From Tenrec ecaudatus (lineage: Eukaryota; Chordata; Mammalia; Afrosoricida; Tenrecidae): a DNA stretch of 64,000 bases. Position numbers and translations under genes: made by a program. The stretch is from assembly GCF_050624435.1 (NCBI RefSeq), contig NC_134542.1, positions 8,180,497-8,244,496 on the forward strand, given 5' to 3'. Positions 1 to 10,698 of the stretch are shown in pieces; the first letter of the stretch is position 1; the number at the start of each line of letters is the position of its first letter. The notes under the pieces were generated by a model, which saw only the letters and a program-made list of their open reading frames with translations, did no database searches and had not been told where the DNA came from.

Positions 1-150
1 GGAAATGAGCTGATACCAAGGGCTCAAGTAGAAAGAAAATGTTTTGAAAATGATGATGGCAACATATGTACAAAGGTGCTTGACACAATAGATGTATGTA
101 TTGATTGTGATAAGAGCTGTGTGAGTCCCCAATAGAATGATTTTTTAAAA
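1..150 (+). mobile_element. LINE-like 3' tail (family T), cut by window edge
   Basis: This is the terminal ~150 bp of a family that recurs at about ten places in the window. It shows the family hallmarks in order: GAGCTGATACCAAGGGCTC, then TAGAAAGAAAATGTTTTG, then GATGATGGCAACATATGTAC, ending in an AATAAA-like CCCCAATAGAATGATTTTTT followed by A's. Copies share this 3' end and differ in where they begin, as expected of target-primed retroposition. I call it LINE-like (probably L1-type); no ORF is attached. Confidence 0.75.
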
Positions 151-1609
151 AGAGCATGTTACTCAAGGTTGGCATTCTTTTTTTTTTTTTTAAACCTCAG
201 AAAAAAGTAAGAGGCTTATTTCTAATTGTTATAAAGCTGAACTGCGGAAACATGCTCACCGAAACATTCTGGCTTGCATTGATGCTTTATGTCCCCACAT
301 TATATTACAATTCACACACAAATTAAAATGGGAAAAGATTGTGGCCAAGAAAATCCAATGGGACGGTGACACCCAGGAGCTTCCTAAGGTGGAATGGGCC
401 CAGTGGCAGTACGTTTTGGGGTGGTGTTTGCTTGTTCCCCTCTCTGCCTGCAACTGCGCACTGTTTCCTGGGACTGGATGGGGTGGGGAGAGGTGTTGGG
501 GGTAGGGGGTGCGGGGGGAGAACAGTTCTTTTCTTGCTTGCCTGCAGGCGGAGGACAGTACATGTCGCTGAACAGTCACTGTAGGAGAAAAGAAGCCACC
601 GCTATAGAATCATTTCCAATGAGAGGTCCCTAAGGTTTCCAAGACGGAATTTCACAGGCATGACAGCCTCATTCTTCTCCCAAGGTGAAGCTGGTGTCTT
701 TGAACCGCCAACTTGCCTTTTCTTCTTCTTCATGTAGCTTCTGTAGCCCCCCCATAATTGCCCCAGGGCGATGGATGGGCCAGGATAGGAATTCAAGGTC
801 TCATTCATAGTTTTGCAAATGTACTTCCTTTTCCTCACCCAATCTCTGTGAAAATGCAAAGTACTTGCTTAACATCATTATTACTCTTTTCAAAGTTGTT
901 GCTCACTGCCTTGAATTGGAAAGAACCCAGGCCCCCCAGGGTGTGTGCTTTCTCTTTCAGAGGATGAAAGACAGCCCTCCTGGCCTGCTAGGTCTCCCAG
1001 CCCCATCCCCACACCGTTCCTCATGATCCTGCCCCCCCCCCATCCCGCACAGCTGTCCTGTGAATCCCGGAAGAATGTGCAGCCTCGGCCACCAGGCATC
1101 TGCTGTGGAAAAACCTCACCTTGGGACACAACCCGGGCAGCAAGGGATTGCCCCACACAGTTGCTCTGAGGTCACCCCAAAAGGCCAAGGGGAAACAAAT
1201 GGGGGGGTGTCTGTGACATTCCCCTGGACCTGTGATCTGCACACGAGTAGATGGGGTGGGAAAGGAGCCACGAGTCACATTTCCTCATACCTGACTGTGT
1301 GGAACTCACTCCGTGTTTGTGGAGCACCTGTTAAAAAGAGGCCATGAATCCGGGGTCCCGGGCCGTCCACTGCCAGAGGGACTGAAGGCCAGGCCATAAC
1401 CGGTCAGCTCACGCTGGCCCAGCCATAGAGGCCCAGTCATTCCTGTAGACGCCCTCCTCTGGCATGGGAGCTACAGAGCCCTTGGAGGCTACAGGGAGGA
1501 CATGGCTACAGTTAGCAAACATGATTAAGAGAGCTCAGTGTAACTGTGTTTCCTTCTTAAGCCTTGCCCTTCTGCCTGACGTCCCCACCCCACTGCCCTG
1601 CCGGAAGTG
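151..1609. other. Unassigned sequence, no gene seen
   Basis: About 1.4 kb with a poly-T run near 178-192, a G-rich patch near 475-520 and short C runs near 1030 and 1200. Open frames here are under 100 codons, overlap on both strands and show no recognisable domain. I see no exon, promoter or repeat that I can name. Confidence 0.5.
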
Positions 1610-2470
1610 GAAGATGGAAGAAGCATCCATGCATTTGACTCTGGCTGCTGGCGAAGAATCTTGAAAGTGCCATGGGCTGCCAAAAGAAGAAGCACACGTG
1701 TCTCGGAAGAGTGCTCCTTAGAGGCCAGGATGGCACCGTCTCACGCGCTTTGGACACTGTGTCAAGAGAGTCCAGGCTGGGGAAGGACCTCATGTTAGGT
1801 CAAGTGGAGGGCCAGGGGAAATGAGGAAGGTCCTCCATGAGGTGGGCCGACACGGTGGCTGCAGCAAGGGGCCCAAACAGAAGAGCCGCTGAGAGGATGG
1901 CTGTGTTAGTCCGGGCAGACTAGAGACGCAAATCCAGAGGCACTCGTGTATGTAAGAGAGAACTTTATATCAAAGAGCAATTGTACATTAAGAAAACATC
2001 CCTGCCCAGACCAGATCAAGTCCCTAAGTCCGATACGACCCCATATGTCAATACCAGTCCATAAGTTCCTCTTTAGACTCATGCAACCATGCAATGACGC
2101 TGAATGCAGGAAGATCACAGGCTAACAGGCAGCAAGTCTTGCGGATCCACTGGAAGCATCTCAGGGCTGGCGTGGGTCTCTACGTGGCTCCTCCAGTTCC
2201 AGGGCTCTGGCTGCATCAGTGTAGCTCCATGTGAGTTGTCAGCAGGAAGCAGAGTGTGTGTCCCGCCCCCAGGGATGAAGACAGGAGTGCCCAGAATCCT
2301 CAGGAGAAGGCCATGCCCACAGGGAGGACTCATTGGCTATGGCCAGATTGACAGGCTAAACTCCACCCCTTCACAAGTTGACAGGAGATGATGTCACTGC
2401 CACAATGGCTCAGGCCAAGGCAGCAGTGTTTTGTTCCATTGTACGCAGGGTCTCTGACTTGCATGTATAG
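1610..2470 (+). mobile_element. RTE-type LINE 3' end, split by an LTR
   Basis: Positions 1610-1901 and 2405-2470 together form one RTE 3' end. Recognisable blocks are the 'ctggcgaagaatc' segment, GTGCTCCTTAGAGGC near 1710, the ACACGGTGGCTGCA segment near 1852 and, after the LTR, CAGTGTTTTGTTCC near 2427. The intervening 503 bp (1902-2404) is a solo LTR flanked by the direct repeat ATGGC. The copy is 5'-truncated, like most RTE copies here, and retains no usable frame. Confidence 0.75.
1902..2404 (-). mobile_element. Solo LTR, MaLR-like family, subfamily 1 (copy A)
   Basis: A 503-bp unit running TGTGTTAGTC ... CTGCCACA on the + strand (TG...CA ends), flanked by a perfect 5-bp duplication ATGGC at 1897-1901 and 2405-2409, inside an RTE 3' end. 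On its sense (minus) strand it begins like TGTGG... and ends ...TCTAGTCTGCCCGGACTAACACA-like, resembling the 3' end of MLT1/MST (ERVL-MaLR) LTRs. No internal region is present, so it is a solo LTR fossil. It is younger than the RTE copy it sits in. Confidence 0.7.
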
Positions 2471-2540
2471 GCATGGTCGTGGACTTTTCTACATGTGCAC
2501 ATGTGTGCACACACATGCAAATGTGTTGTATTATAATATC

Positions 2541-3196
2541 TGTGGTAGCTATATAATCATTTGTCAGTTTGAGGATTAAGAGTGAAGGGGTGGAGTCTAG
2601 TCTGTCAATAGGGTCATAGCCAATGAGGCCTCTGTGTGGGCATGGCCTTCTGAGAATTCTGGGAACTTGGATATTTTCCACCTTGGAGATGGGAGACACT
2701 CTCTCTTTTCACTCCCTTGGAGACGCTCTACCGACAAGACACATGGCACTACGCTGATAGACCCCATGTCCCGGGAACTGGAGAAGCCACATTTAGACCC
2801 TGCCAGCGCTGAGATGCGTCCAGCACCACAGGATGCAAAGGCTTTCCACCCACTGGCCTGCGATCTTCCTGCATCCAGTGGCATTGCATGTGTTTCGTGA
2901 GTCTGAAGAGGACTTTATAGATTGGTCTCGGACATATGGGCTAATTTCAGACTTATGGGCTTAGACTGGACTTGGTTGGGATGCTTTCTTAATGTACAAT
3001 TATCCTTTATATAAAACTCTCTCTTATACACATGAGTTTCTTTTAAAAAAATCATTTTATTGGGGGCTCGTACAATTCTTATCACAATCCATCCATCCAT
3101 TGTGTCAAGCACATATGTAAATTTGTTGCCATCCTCATTCTCAAAACAGTTGCCTTCCACTTGGGTGTGTTCTTCTAGTCTTCCCGGACCAGCACA
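2541..3196 (+). mobile_element. Solo LTR, MaLR-like family, subfamily 1 (copy B)
   Basis: Sense-strand copy starting TGTGGTAGCTA at 2541 and ending CGGACCAGCACA at 3196. Flanks ATATC (before) and ATACC (after) look like a 5-bp target duplication with one difference. A ~120-bp antisense LINE tail sits inside it near 3041-3162. Only 136 bp separate it from copy A, which has the opposite orientation. Confidence 0.68.
3041..3162 (-). mobile_element. LINE-like 3' tail (family T) inside LTR copy B
   Basis: Reverse complement of the family T 3' end: poly-A side at left (TTTTAAAAAAATCATTTTATT), then GGGGGCTCGTACAATTCTTA and the CATATGTAAATTTGTTGCCATC block. LTR copy B resumes at about 3163 (TGTGTTCTTCTAGTCTTC). 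The right edge is approximate; no clear target duplication could be read. Confidence 0.65.
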
Positions 3197-3841
3197 ATAC
3201 CTATCAGAGAGTGTCCAGAGGACACAACTGTGGGAACTTCTTAGATAGAACCGAACACCTCACCAGATTGAGCTACTGGGCGTGAAGGCTAAGGCGCCTC
3301 TTCTCAGGGGGCATCTAGGTCCATGGGCAGAACACAAAACATCAAGCCTATCCCAGCTCGGGAAGGAGTGTCTGGGGTCTCACAAGCTTGGGAGCAACCA
3401 TCGAACATACCAACTGCTGATCTCTCCTTGCCCAGAGCCACGGAGAGTGAAGCAAAGCAAAGATGTAGGGAAGCAATTAGTCCAAAAGACGAATGACTCT
3501 GTGGACTCTAGCCTCCTCTAGCTAGAAACTGGAAGTCCTAGAAAGCAGGCAGCTACCCCTCTGGGGCAGGGGACCCAGACAACTGGGGACTGGAGCCCAG
3601 GGCGGACAATGAGGAGAGGCTTGTGACTCCTGCCATGGAGTCATCTGCGTAGGAATGATTGAAGGAAAACCAATTCGCTGTGCAAACTTTCACCCTGAGC
3701 ACCTTGAAATGCGAAGACACCAACATCGCACGACACACAGTCCCCTCTGCCTCGCACAGCATCCCCACCACGGCGGCTGGTCAGACGTGATTGGTGTGTG
3801 CTGGGAGGCCAGGTCCCACGTCATAAAAGGGGTTTTCTGTC
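3197..3841. other. Unassigned sequence, no gene seen
   Basis: About 650 bp of mid-GC sequence. Only short overlapping frames occur on both strands. No known repeat or exon could be supported. Confidence 0.4.
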
Positions 3842-4140
3842 GTTGCTGGATCCCGTAGGGTTGGTTCCAGCTCATGGCGACCCAGTGCACAACCGATGAA
3901 AACTCAGCCCGTCCTGCGCTATTCTCCCTGTCGCACGTGTGACCCTGTTGGGGCAGCCACTGTGCCAGCCCATCTAGTCGAGGACCTTCCTCTTTTATAG
4001 CTGCCCCTCTGCTTTACCTAGCACCGTGTCCTTCTCCAGGGACCGGTCCCTCCTGAGAACATGTCCAGGGCATGTGAGACGAAGCTCTCCATCCTGGCTT
4101 CGTAGGAGCATTCTAAGGAGCATCATACCCCGGGAAGGTT
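3842..4140 (-). mobile_element. RTE-type LINE 3' end
   Basis: Antisense RTE 3' end. It shows GGTTGGTTCCAGCTCATGGC (the inverted 3' terminus), CCATCTAGTCGAGGACCTTCC near 3980, GTCCTTCTCCAGGGACCGGT near 4030, ACATGTCCAGGGCATGTGAG near 4060 and GGAGCATTCTAAGGAGCAT near 4106. These are the reverse complements of blocks in the + copies at 25.0, 31.8 and 35.1 kb. Confidence 0.75.
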
Positions 4141-4484
4141 ACATCTGTGACCCGGGCCTTGCTGTCACACACACACATCCCGGGGCCTCCTGGGACGGTG
4201 CACAGCAGCGCTGAAAGGCCTCCTTGTGTTTCCGAGAGCCCGATTTAGAAGTCGTTGGAGAACAGACCTTGGCTTGGTTTAGTGTGGTCTTACTCTGTCG
4301 TTCCTCATTTTTTTTCTTTTAGTCATGCAGAGCTGCTTTATTTAGAAAAATAAAAGTTTATAAAAATTATTTAGAAAAATCCAAGCCCATTTAGCCTGGC
4401 TTTGTGGTGAGGTGGGATAATGTCTGGGGAGTTTTCAGGGGACACAGCCGAAGCCCCGAGGGAGGCAATGTCACGACACAGATG
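4141..4484. other. Unassigned sequence with an AT-rich patch
   Basis: Includes a short AT-rich stretch (4310-4385) with several AATAAA-like words. No gene or named repeat is visible. Confidence 0.35.
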
Positions 4485-4672
4485 GGGTCGCCCTGGTGGT
4501 ATAGTGGAGCTGCGTTAGGCTGTGGTCCGAACCGTCGGCAGTTCAAAACCAGCAGCAGCTCCGAGGAAGAAAGATGGGGCTTTCCGCTCCCATTAACAGT
4601 CACAGTCTCAGACACCCACAGGGGGCGCGATGAGTCAGCACTCACTCCACCGCAGGGAGAGGTGTCAACAGG
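4485..4672 (+). mobile_element. AfroSINE
   Basis: tRNA-derived SINE. It has GCCCTGGTGGTATAGTGG (A-box side) at the left, GGCAGTTCAAAACCAGCAG (B-box side) near 4540, then the GAAAGATGGGGCTTTCCGCTC and CAGACACCCACAGGGG body blocks. The copy is diverged and lacks the usual terminal GAGTCGGAATCGACTCGATGG. Confidence 0.75.
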
Positions 4673-5513
4673 CTGACCCCAGCCCCAGCATCACCCCGCA
4701 TGTCAGAGTCAGGCTGTGCTCCCCAGGTTTCCAGGGGTGGATTGCCAGGCCTTTCTTCCGAGCCAGCTCCAGGTGAATGTAATCTCCAACCCCTACAGGT
4801 AGCCGCTGAGCGTGGGACTGGATGAGCGGGTCATAGCGAAGAAAGCCAAGCATGCATTCACGATCGTTAACACTCAAGAGCGGGTAGCGGATTGTATGAG
4901 TCTTTCAACTTTTGTGTATCTCTGGGAATGGTCAAAAATGAACCCCCAAAGCAGAGGCAAAGCTTTCAGCTCCGCGTTGGTGGGTTGGTCTAAAACACTT
5001 CCCTTTCTGTGCTGGGAGGAGCCGTCCCAGCCTCCCTCGTTTTTTCTCACAGGGCAGGGTTCCTCAGAGCCTGCTCCCTATCTTAGGGCTCCCTGTCTCT
5101 CCCAGGAGGCTGAGAGGCAGATGATGACGTCCCCCCCCTTTGGGTTTGTCTAGATGTGGATTCTTTGCGGCGGGGGGGTGGGGTGTGGGGGTAAGTTGCC
5201 TAAACCTGAGGTCCTTGAGCAAGCTCTTGTGAGAGCCCCATCCAGGGCAGAGGCTGCAGGGGCCTGGGGAGGGAGCCCAGGGCCTGTCCTCAGCGGCCAG
5301 CAGTGGGGTGGGGCAGGGGTATCAGGCTGAAGGTGAGGCTTGGGAAGCAAACACTGTGACACTCCTCCTTGAGGATGAGACTGAAGGAGGCCTCTGGGAC
5401 GCCCACCCCGAGTTCTTGTAACTTTATCTGCTAACTTCAGCCATAACCTCTGAAGTCACTGTGCCTGATAATAAAGTGCTTGTCCATCCATTTGTTCTCC
5501 TCAGCTTAATTTA
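4673..5513. other. Unassigned GC-rich sequence
   Basis: GC-rich single-copy-looking DNA with C and G runs near 5130 and 5170. No exon, promoter or repeat that I can name. Confidence 0.4.
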
Positions 5514-5632
5514 GGAGCCCTGGTGGGGCTTTCTGCTCCTGTAAAGGAGTGCCAGTCTGGGAAACCCACAGGGGAAGTTTTACCCTGTCCGGTAGGGTCA
5601 CCTTGAATTGACATCGGCTCATTGGCAGTGGG
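5514..5632 (+). mobile_element. AfroSINE, internally deleted
   Basis: Starts GGAGCCCTGGTGG and jumps directly to GGGCTTTCTGCTCCTGTAAA, so the tRNA-like B-box segment is missing. The 3' half is recognisable (AAACCCACAGGGGAAG, CCTGTCCGGTAGGGTCACC). Confidence 0.7.
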
Positions 5633-5654
5633 GTTTGTGCGTGTGTGGGGGGGG

Positions 5655-5835
5655 AGGCGGGGGTACATAGTGGGTGAAGTGTTGGACTGCTAACCACAGA
5701 GTAGGTGGTTCACACCATTAGGAAGGTGTTTGCTCCCTTAAAGACACACCGTCTCCGGCACCCTAAGGGGCAGTTCTACCCTGTCCCACAGGATCGCTAT
5801 ACGTCAGAATCGACCCATGGGCAGTGGGTTTGGGT
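5655..5835 (+). mobile_element. AfroSINE, second of a tandem pair
   Basis: Near full-length SINE: ACATAGTGGGTGAAGTGTTG, GACTGCTAACCACAGAG, then GGCAGTTCTACCCTGTCCC, and the 3' end CAGAATCGACCCATGGGCAG followed by TGGGTTTGGG. It lies 20-odd bp after another SINE of the same orientation. Confidence 0.75.
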
Positions 5836-6060
5836 TCTTTACTTAAACTTATTTGGGGTCCAGCACTCTGCCAGGCAGGCAGGGGGCACCAGGCTCCAAG
5901 GTCCCTGACCCCTCACCCCCACACTAGCTGCTCTGGCTCCCTGGGGGAGAGGAGAGCTGCCTCTAGCGAGAGATAAGGTGGTGGTCAGAGCAGGTGGGCA
6001 GGTAAAAGAGGGACCGAGATTGGACTAAGGAGGTGCACTTCCCTGGGGGGTGATCGCATA

Positions 6061-6107
6061 TGTGTGTGTGTGTGTGTGTGTATGTGTGTGTGAGAGAGAG
6101 AGAGAGA

Positions 6108-6149
<42 letters not shown>
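6061..6149. repeat. (TG)n(AG)n compound microsatellite
   Basis: About 90 bp of TG dinucleotides switching to AG dinucleotides at ~6092. It creates a spurious Arg-Glu repeat frame to its right. Confidence 0.95.
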
Positions 6150-6152
<3 letters not shown>

Positions 6153-7034
6153 TGAAGGAAGTTACCATCTGACTAATACACGTTCTCTGGGCAGGTGGAG
6201 ATTAGATGGCCTTGGTCAGGCTGAGAAAATCCTAAAATTAGCCTGGCCAGCTGGGCCTGGGCTGAGTGGGACCCCCCACCCCCCTGCCTCCTCAGGTTTC
6301 AGAAAGCATGAGGGTGTGCAGCAGCACCACATGCCTGCCTCCACTGAGGTCACAGCAGGCAGACCAGAGCACCTGGGGCCAGGTTGCCCAGGGTGGAGGC
6401 TCCCCCACATGGGGGTGGGGGGATGGGAGGCAATCTTGCAGGGCCTGGCAAGAGGAAAGGGGGAGCCCCTGCCCTTCCCCTCTCCTTCTGGACACCGCTT
6501 CTCCTTTCACTTCCCTGTCCTCCCAGATCTGCAGGCCCAGCTTTTCCTGGCCAGAGATCCCCTCCACCCCCACTGCCCCAAGCCACCCCCAGCCCTCAGG
6601 AGGAGCGGCCACTGATCCCTGTGCTGGCCTCCTCCCCCACCTGGCCTGAATCCCCTCCGTGAGTCACCACCACTCCAACAGCAACCAAGCTGTCATCCGG
6701 TCTTGAGGACAGACCCGGTGGAGATGCTAATCTTGCTCTAGAAGGTGTTACAGCTGGCTCCAAGCAGGTAAGGGCCAGCCTTGGGTGGTGCGCTCCGGGA
6801 GGAGGGGCCTGGAGGTGGCCCAGCTTGGTCCTTGGGGTGGCTGTGGCCTTGGGAACTGGGCGGCTCTTCCCTGTCACCTCCACCACTTTGCTCAAGGAAA
6901 ATGTATCCACCTCTGACACACCCCAGCCAGGTTCCTCTTCCCAGAATGCCCAGCCTGGTGCCCTCCTCCTTCCTCATCTCTCCTGAGCCCCTTCTCAGGC
7001 TCCTCCTATTGCTGCAACAGAAGTCCCACCAGTG
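6150..7034. other. Unassigned GC-rich sequence, no supported exon
   Basis: GC-rich, with long open frames on both strands at once (for example 6112-6615 on + and 6292-6612 on -), which is the pattern of stop-poor composition rather than coding. No domain is recognisable. Confidence 0.4.
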
Positions 7035-7430
7035 ACTGCTTCTAAAGAGCGGGCATTTATTCTATCAGCATTCTGGAGGCCAAAGTCCAAACCAGGCTCT
7101 GAGCCGTGCTCAGCCTTTCAGTAAGCCTCTCCCCTGGTTCTGGCCTCCGCCCGCCACCCCCTGCTTACAGAGCATCCTCACACATCTTCTGTCTTCCCCT
7201 GGAGAAAGCCTTGCTAGCCTCTGGGTCCAGCCACTCTTTATAACGCTCATAGGTGATTAGGTTTTGAACCCACCCCATACTGGCAGGACCGCCACAGACT
7301 GAGCACCTGATGTTAGACCACATGATGGGAGGTGAGTCGTTGGACTGGATCACAGTCACGGGGTGGGGATTTGAATTTTGCTACAACTCTTCATTTTGTG
7401 GTGGTTGTGGGGGCACAATTCAATCCATAA
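7035..7430 (-). mobile_element. Solo MaLR-type LTR (MST/MLT1-like)
   Basis: Antisense LTR. The + strand reads CATTTATTCTATCAGC, then ATTCTGGAGGCCAAAGTCCA near 7070, and ends ACAATTCAATCCATAACA near 7430. These are the reverse of the TGTTATGG.TTGAATTGTG start and the '..TGGCCTCCAGAAT..AATAAAT..' 3' region of MaLR LTRs. Old, diverged, no internal region. Confidence 0.65.
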
Positions 7431-8745
7431 CAGCCACTCCCCAGCCCCCCACCTCCGCCACCCACCCCAGTATCCACACATCTCCAGGACAATGTCCAAA
7501 TAGCACCGCTCTGGGCCCAAAGCCTCCTTACCTGCAACTGTGCTGGAAACTTGCAGAAAAGGAAGCATTGCTGAGTGTGGGGAGCAGAGCCCAGGGAAGC
7601 TTCTTAAGAAAGGATGACTAAAAAAAAAGAAAGGATGGCTAGCAATAGCTTGCAGACAGGTCCTGGAATGGGCATGAACTGCTCTGCCTGCCAAGCTCTG
7701 TCTGTCAGCCCTGCCCTTATCCTATGGGGTCACCTCACCTCCTAGGCATGGGGAGAGGCGTTCGCCATGATCTATTGAAATATCCTCTTGGGTTTCCTTA
7801 CCCCCATGTGGCCCCCTTCACCCCATCTTCTGTGCAAGGGCTCTTCATGAGTCTTTGCCACGGGAAGCTGGGCAGAGCAGAGACCCAGGTACTGGGGATG
7901 GTCCTAGTTTTGGTAAAAAGTCTTCAAACCCAAGTGGACCCCTACACATGGACTTGGGGTCACACAGGGCTTTTACCTCAGCTGAGTTGGTGGCGAATGT
8001 TCTGAAATTGGGAGATTTCATGTAAAACCAGCTTGAAGGCCTTCTCTTGGCGAACAGCAGAGGGACACACATGTAGGGCGACCTACTGCCTCCTTTTCTC
8101 CCGGGAAGTCCTGCTGCCCAGGAGGCCTGGTCACCCAAGGTGAGTCTTGCAAAGCAACAGGGAGATGGACCAGGGGGCGGCCACTCTTCTGGGTGCTCTC
8201 ACCTACCCCAGGGCCCGCCCTTGCTCTCCAGGGTTCATCTTGACTCACAGAGGGCCAGCGTGCTCCCCTGCCAGGGCTCACTGGCTCCCACCCCTTCCTG
8301 CGGTTTGATAGTGTCATCCATTCTCCCTGCCGGCCTGAGCCCAGAAGGCATCTATGTTTTCACCTGCAGTAAATCCCCTGGTGAGGTCATCCCAGGTGGC
8401 TTGAGAGAGGAGGAGGAAGATGAGCAGGCTGGAGAGCATGAGACCCCAGGGCTCAGGGGGCAACCCTGTAGGGGGTCCCTAAACAACAAGCAGTATAGTA
8501 CTTCACCCAGGGGAGGTGATTGGACCCAGGGTGGGAGGGGCCGAGGTGGACACTGGCTTTGCAAGGAGAGGGACAGGACCGGTTCCTCTCGGAGTCCAAG
8601 GCCTCTGGATCTCCTGGGTCTGGGTGGTAGGGAGGCAGGGAGGGCGAGGAGACCCCGGTAGGGTGAGTGGGTAGATGGAGATGCAGGCCTGCCCTTCAAA
8701 GTGGGCTCTGTCTCACAACTCTGGGAGCAGCTAAAAGGTTCACAC
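7431..8745. other. Unassigned GC-rich sequence
   Basis: 1.3 kb of GC-rich DNA with an A-rich interruption near 7620. Overlapping frames of 100-170 codons on both strands (8140-8661 +, 8352-8783 -) carry no recognisable motif and are judged compositional. No gene called. Confidence 0.4.
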
Positions 8746-9034
8746 AGAAGTTTCTCATCAAAGATCTTCTGACTCGGGGCCAAATTTCTTTTCTACAGAC
8801 CCAAACTCTGGGCACGTCATCAGAGAGTCCAGCCCCTGGGGGAGGACAGCATGCTTGGTCAAGTGCAGGGGCAGTGAAAAAGAGGAAGGCCCTCGACCAG
8901 ATGGATGGACAAACATAGGAACAACTGTGAGGCCAGCGCAGGAGCGGGCGGTGTTTTGTTCTGTTGTCCACGGGTCACTATGGGTCAGAACCAGCTCAAC
9001 AGTGTGCCAAGCAACAACAGCAACAACAACACTA
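8746..9034 (+). mobile_element. RTE-type LINE 3' end with CAA-type tail
   Basis: 3' end of an RTE copy: GTCCAGCCCCTGGGGGAGGA near 8827, GTGAAAAAGAGGAAGGCCCT near 8874, GGCGGTGTTTTGTTCTGTTG near 8947, and the terminus GGGTCAGAACCAGCTCAACA near 8983, then a CAACAACAGCAACAAC simple tail, which is the usual kind of RTE 3' end. 5'-truncated. Confidence 0.8.
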
Positions 9035-9188
9035 ACCTGAGTGGGAAAAAGTTCAAAGTCCCAATTCTGAGGTGCTCCCCTCGAATTGTCATACATCCTC
9101 AAAGTCTCTGCTCAAAGGTTGCTCCCCTGAGACCTGCCCTGGCCGGCCCATTTCACCCTCAACCCCTCTCTCCCATTTCCCCTCGGCC

Positions 9189-10341
9189 TGTGGGTTGACT
9201 TTGAGTGTATCCCTCCAAAAGATATCGTGACGTCTGAGCCATTGGTGCCTTTGAATGTGACCCTTGCGTGGACCAGGGTCTTTGAAGATGCGATCAGTTG
9301 GGTACGCATGCAGTCCTAAACTCAGATGGCTGGTGTTTTATGTGAGAAGAGCAGACAGGGAGAGGGAGAGGGGTAGAGACATAGAAACAGAGATGGAGAA
9401 GAAGGATTCCTGGTGGCACAGTGGTGTGGGGGAAAGGCCAGCCCCCACAACTAATCACGGGTTTAGTAAGCACAATTGTACGGTTGAGAAATATAAAGAT
9501 TATAGTAACGTCATAGAGACTAAGGAGAGAGAGAAGAGAGAGTGAAATAGTGGAGTCAGACACATTTCATGGTAGCATGCTCACCTCCTGGACGGCCATG
9601 ACCTTAACAGCCAGGCCTGCGCACAGCGCGGGCTGAGAGCACAGGGGAGAGAGCAGGAGTGGGGACCCTTTATTGCTAACCGAGGCTTATATCTCTTTAG
9701 GGGGCATGATTACAGGCATCCGCACACGTCACAGGAAGGGGCTGTACAATAGGCAATACAAGCAACAGGAGGGGGATATACCATGGGCATAAGCATCACA
9801 GGAAGGGGGTGTACATGTGACAAGAAGGGCGGACCCTACATTCATGATGGCGGCCTAACCTTGGTCACCCTTGAGTGGGCTTGACCTCCCTGGGCTCTCC
9901 GTCAGGGAAACAGTTTACTACTCTCCTTATCAGAAGGGAGTGGGCCCTACTTACTGTGGGATAAACTGCTTGCTCTGGATGGCTGATAACCCTTAGGGAG
10001 AATAACCCCTGATCTACTTCTGTTGACCTCCAAGTATATAGTCACTTACCACGTGTAGCAAGCAGTTGAGTTTGGGGTATATTTGGGGGAGACAACTTGG
10101 AAGAAATCTTTCTGTTTCCCAGAGTGGCGGTCAAGCCATGAGACACTGGAGATCCCAGAAGCTAGCAGCCGTGAGGAGAAAGACACGAGACAGCCTCTCT
10201 CTGGGAATCCAGGTGCTGGCACCTCGATCAGGACTCGCAGCCCCAGAACTGTGAGACAAAACGCTTTTGTTCTTCGTCCATGATGGGCTTGGTGGTGTTT
10301 TGTGACCATGGCCTCAGAAGCACACCTGACTCTGTAACACA
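9189..10341 (+). mobile_element. MaLR-type LTR (MST/MLT1-like), split by a second LTR
   Basis: Two halves of one LTR. 9189-9400 contains TGTGGGTTGACTTTG, CCCTCCAAAAGATATCG and GGGTCTTTGAAGATGCGATC. 10110-10341 contains GATCCCAGAAGCTAGCAGC, CCCAGAACTGTGAGACAAAA and a CTCTGTAACACA end. The middle (about 9430-10105) is a different LTR in the opposite orientation. An old fossil predating that insertion. Confidence 0.65.
9430..10105 (-). mobile_element. Solo retroviral LTR, possibly class II-like
   Basis: On the minus strand the order is typical of an LTR. A U3-like region is followed by a TATA-like GATATAAG (about 9687-9694 on +), the polyadenylation signal AATAAA (9669-9674), then a CT-rich R/U5-like region toward 9480. 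Three repeats of a 'CCCCTTCCTGTGA'-like word lie in U3 (about 9735, 9770, 9805). No internal genes are seen, so it is a solo LTR. Class assignment is tentative, ends are approximate and no target duplication could be read. It is younger than the MaLR LTR it interrupts. Confidence 0.55.
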
Positions 10342-10698
10342 CCCCAGGGTGCTGTTGTCTTCTTCACTGCACCCACCGCCTTCCAGAGTGAGTTATGAGT
10401 TACTCTCTCTGACGTCTGGTGCATGATGTCACCCACCAACCTTGTCCAGCTCCCCCTGCAGATAAGCCTCCCCAGGGCAAGACCCCGCTTGCTTACACAC
10501 ATCCAAAGGCCTGGAATAAAGCTGGCACCCGACGGTATTGATCAGACTGGATTAAACAGCAGTTCTTCCTGGCGCAGGTTGCAGGCCTTGGCTTGAGCTC
10601 TCTCAGTCGATGTTCACCACAGTCTGCAGAGGAAGGCATTCACTGCTCAGATGTGGAAACAGAAAGTGCAGGCAGTAACGGCGAGGGGAGTGCTGTGG
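10342..10698. other. Unassigned sequence
   Basis: Between the MaLR LTR and the minisatellite. No repeat or exon identified. Confidence 0.35.

Noticed and set aside
6112-6660. 167-codon frame beginning with an Arg-Glu run
   Set aside because: The start is a translated AG microsatellite and the rest is GC-rich with several competing frames.
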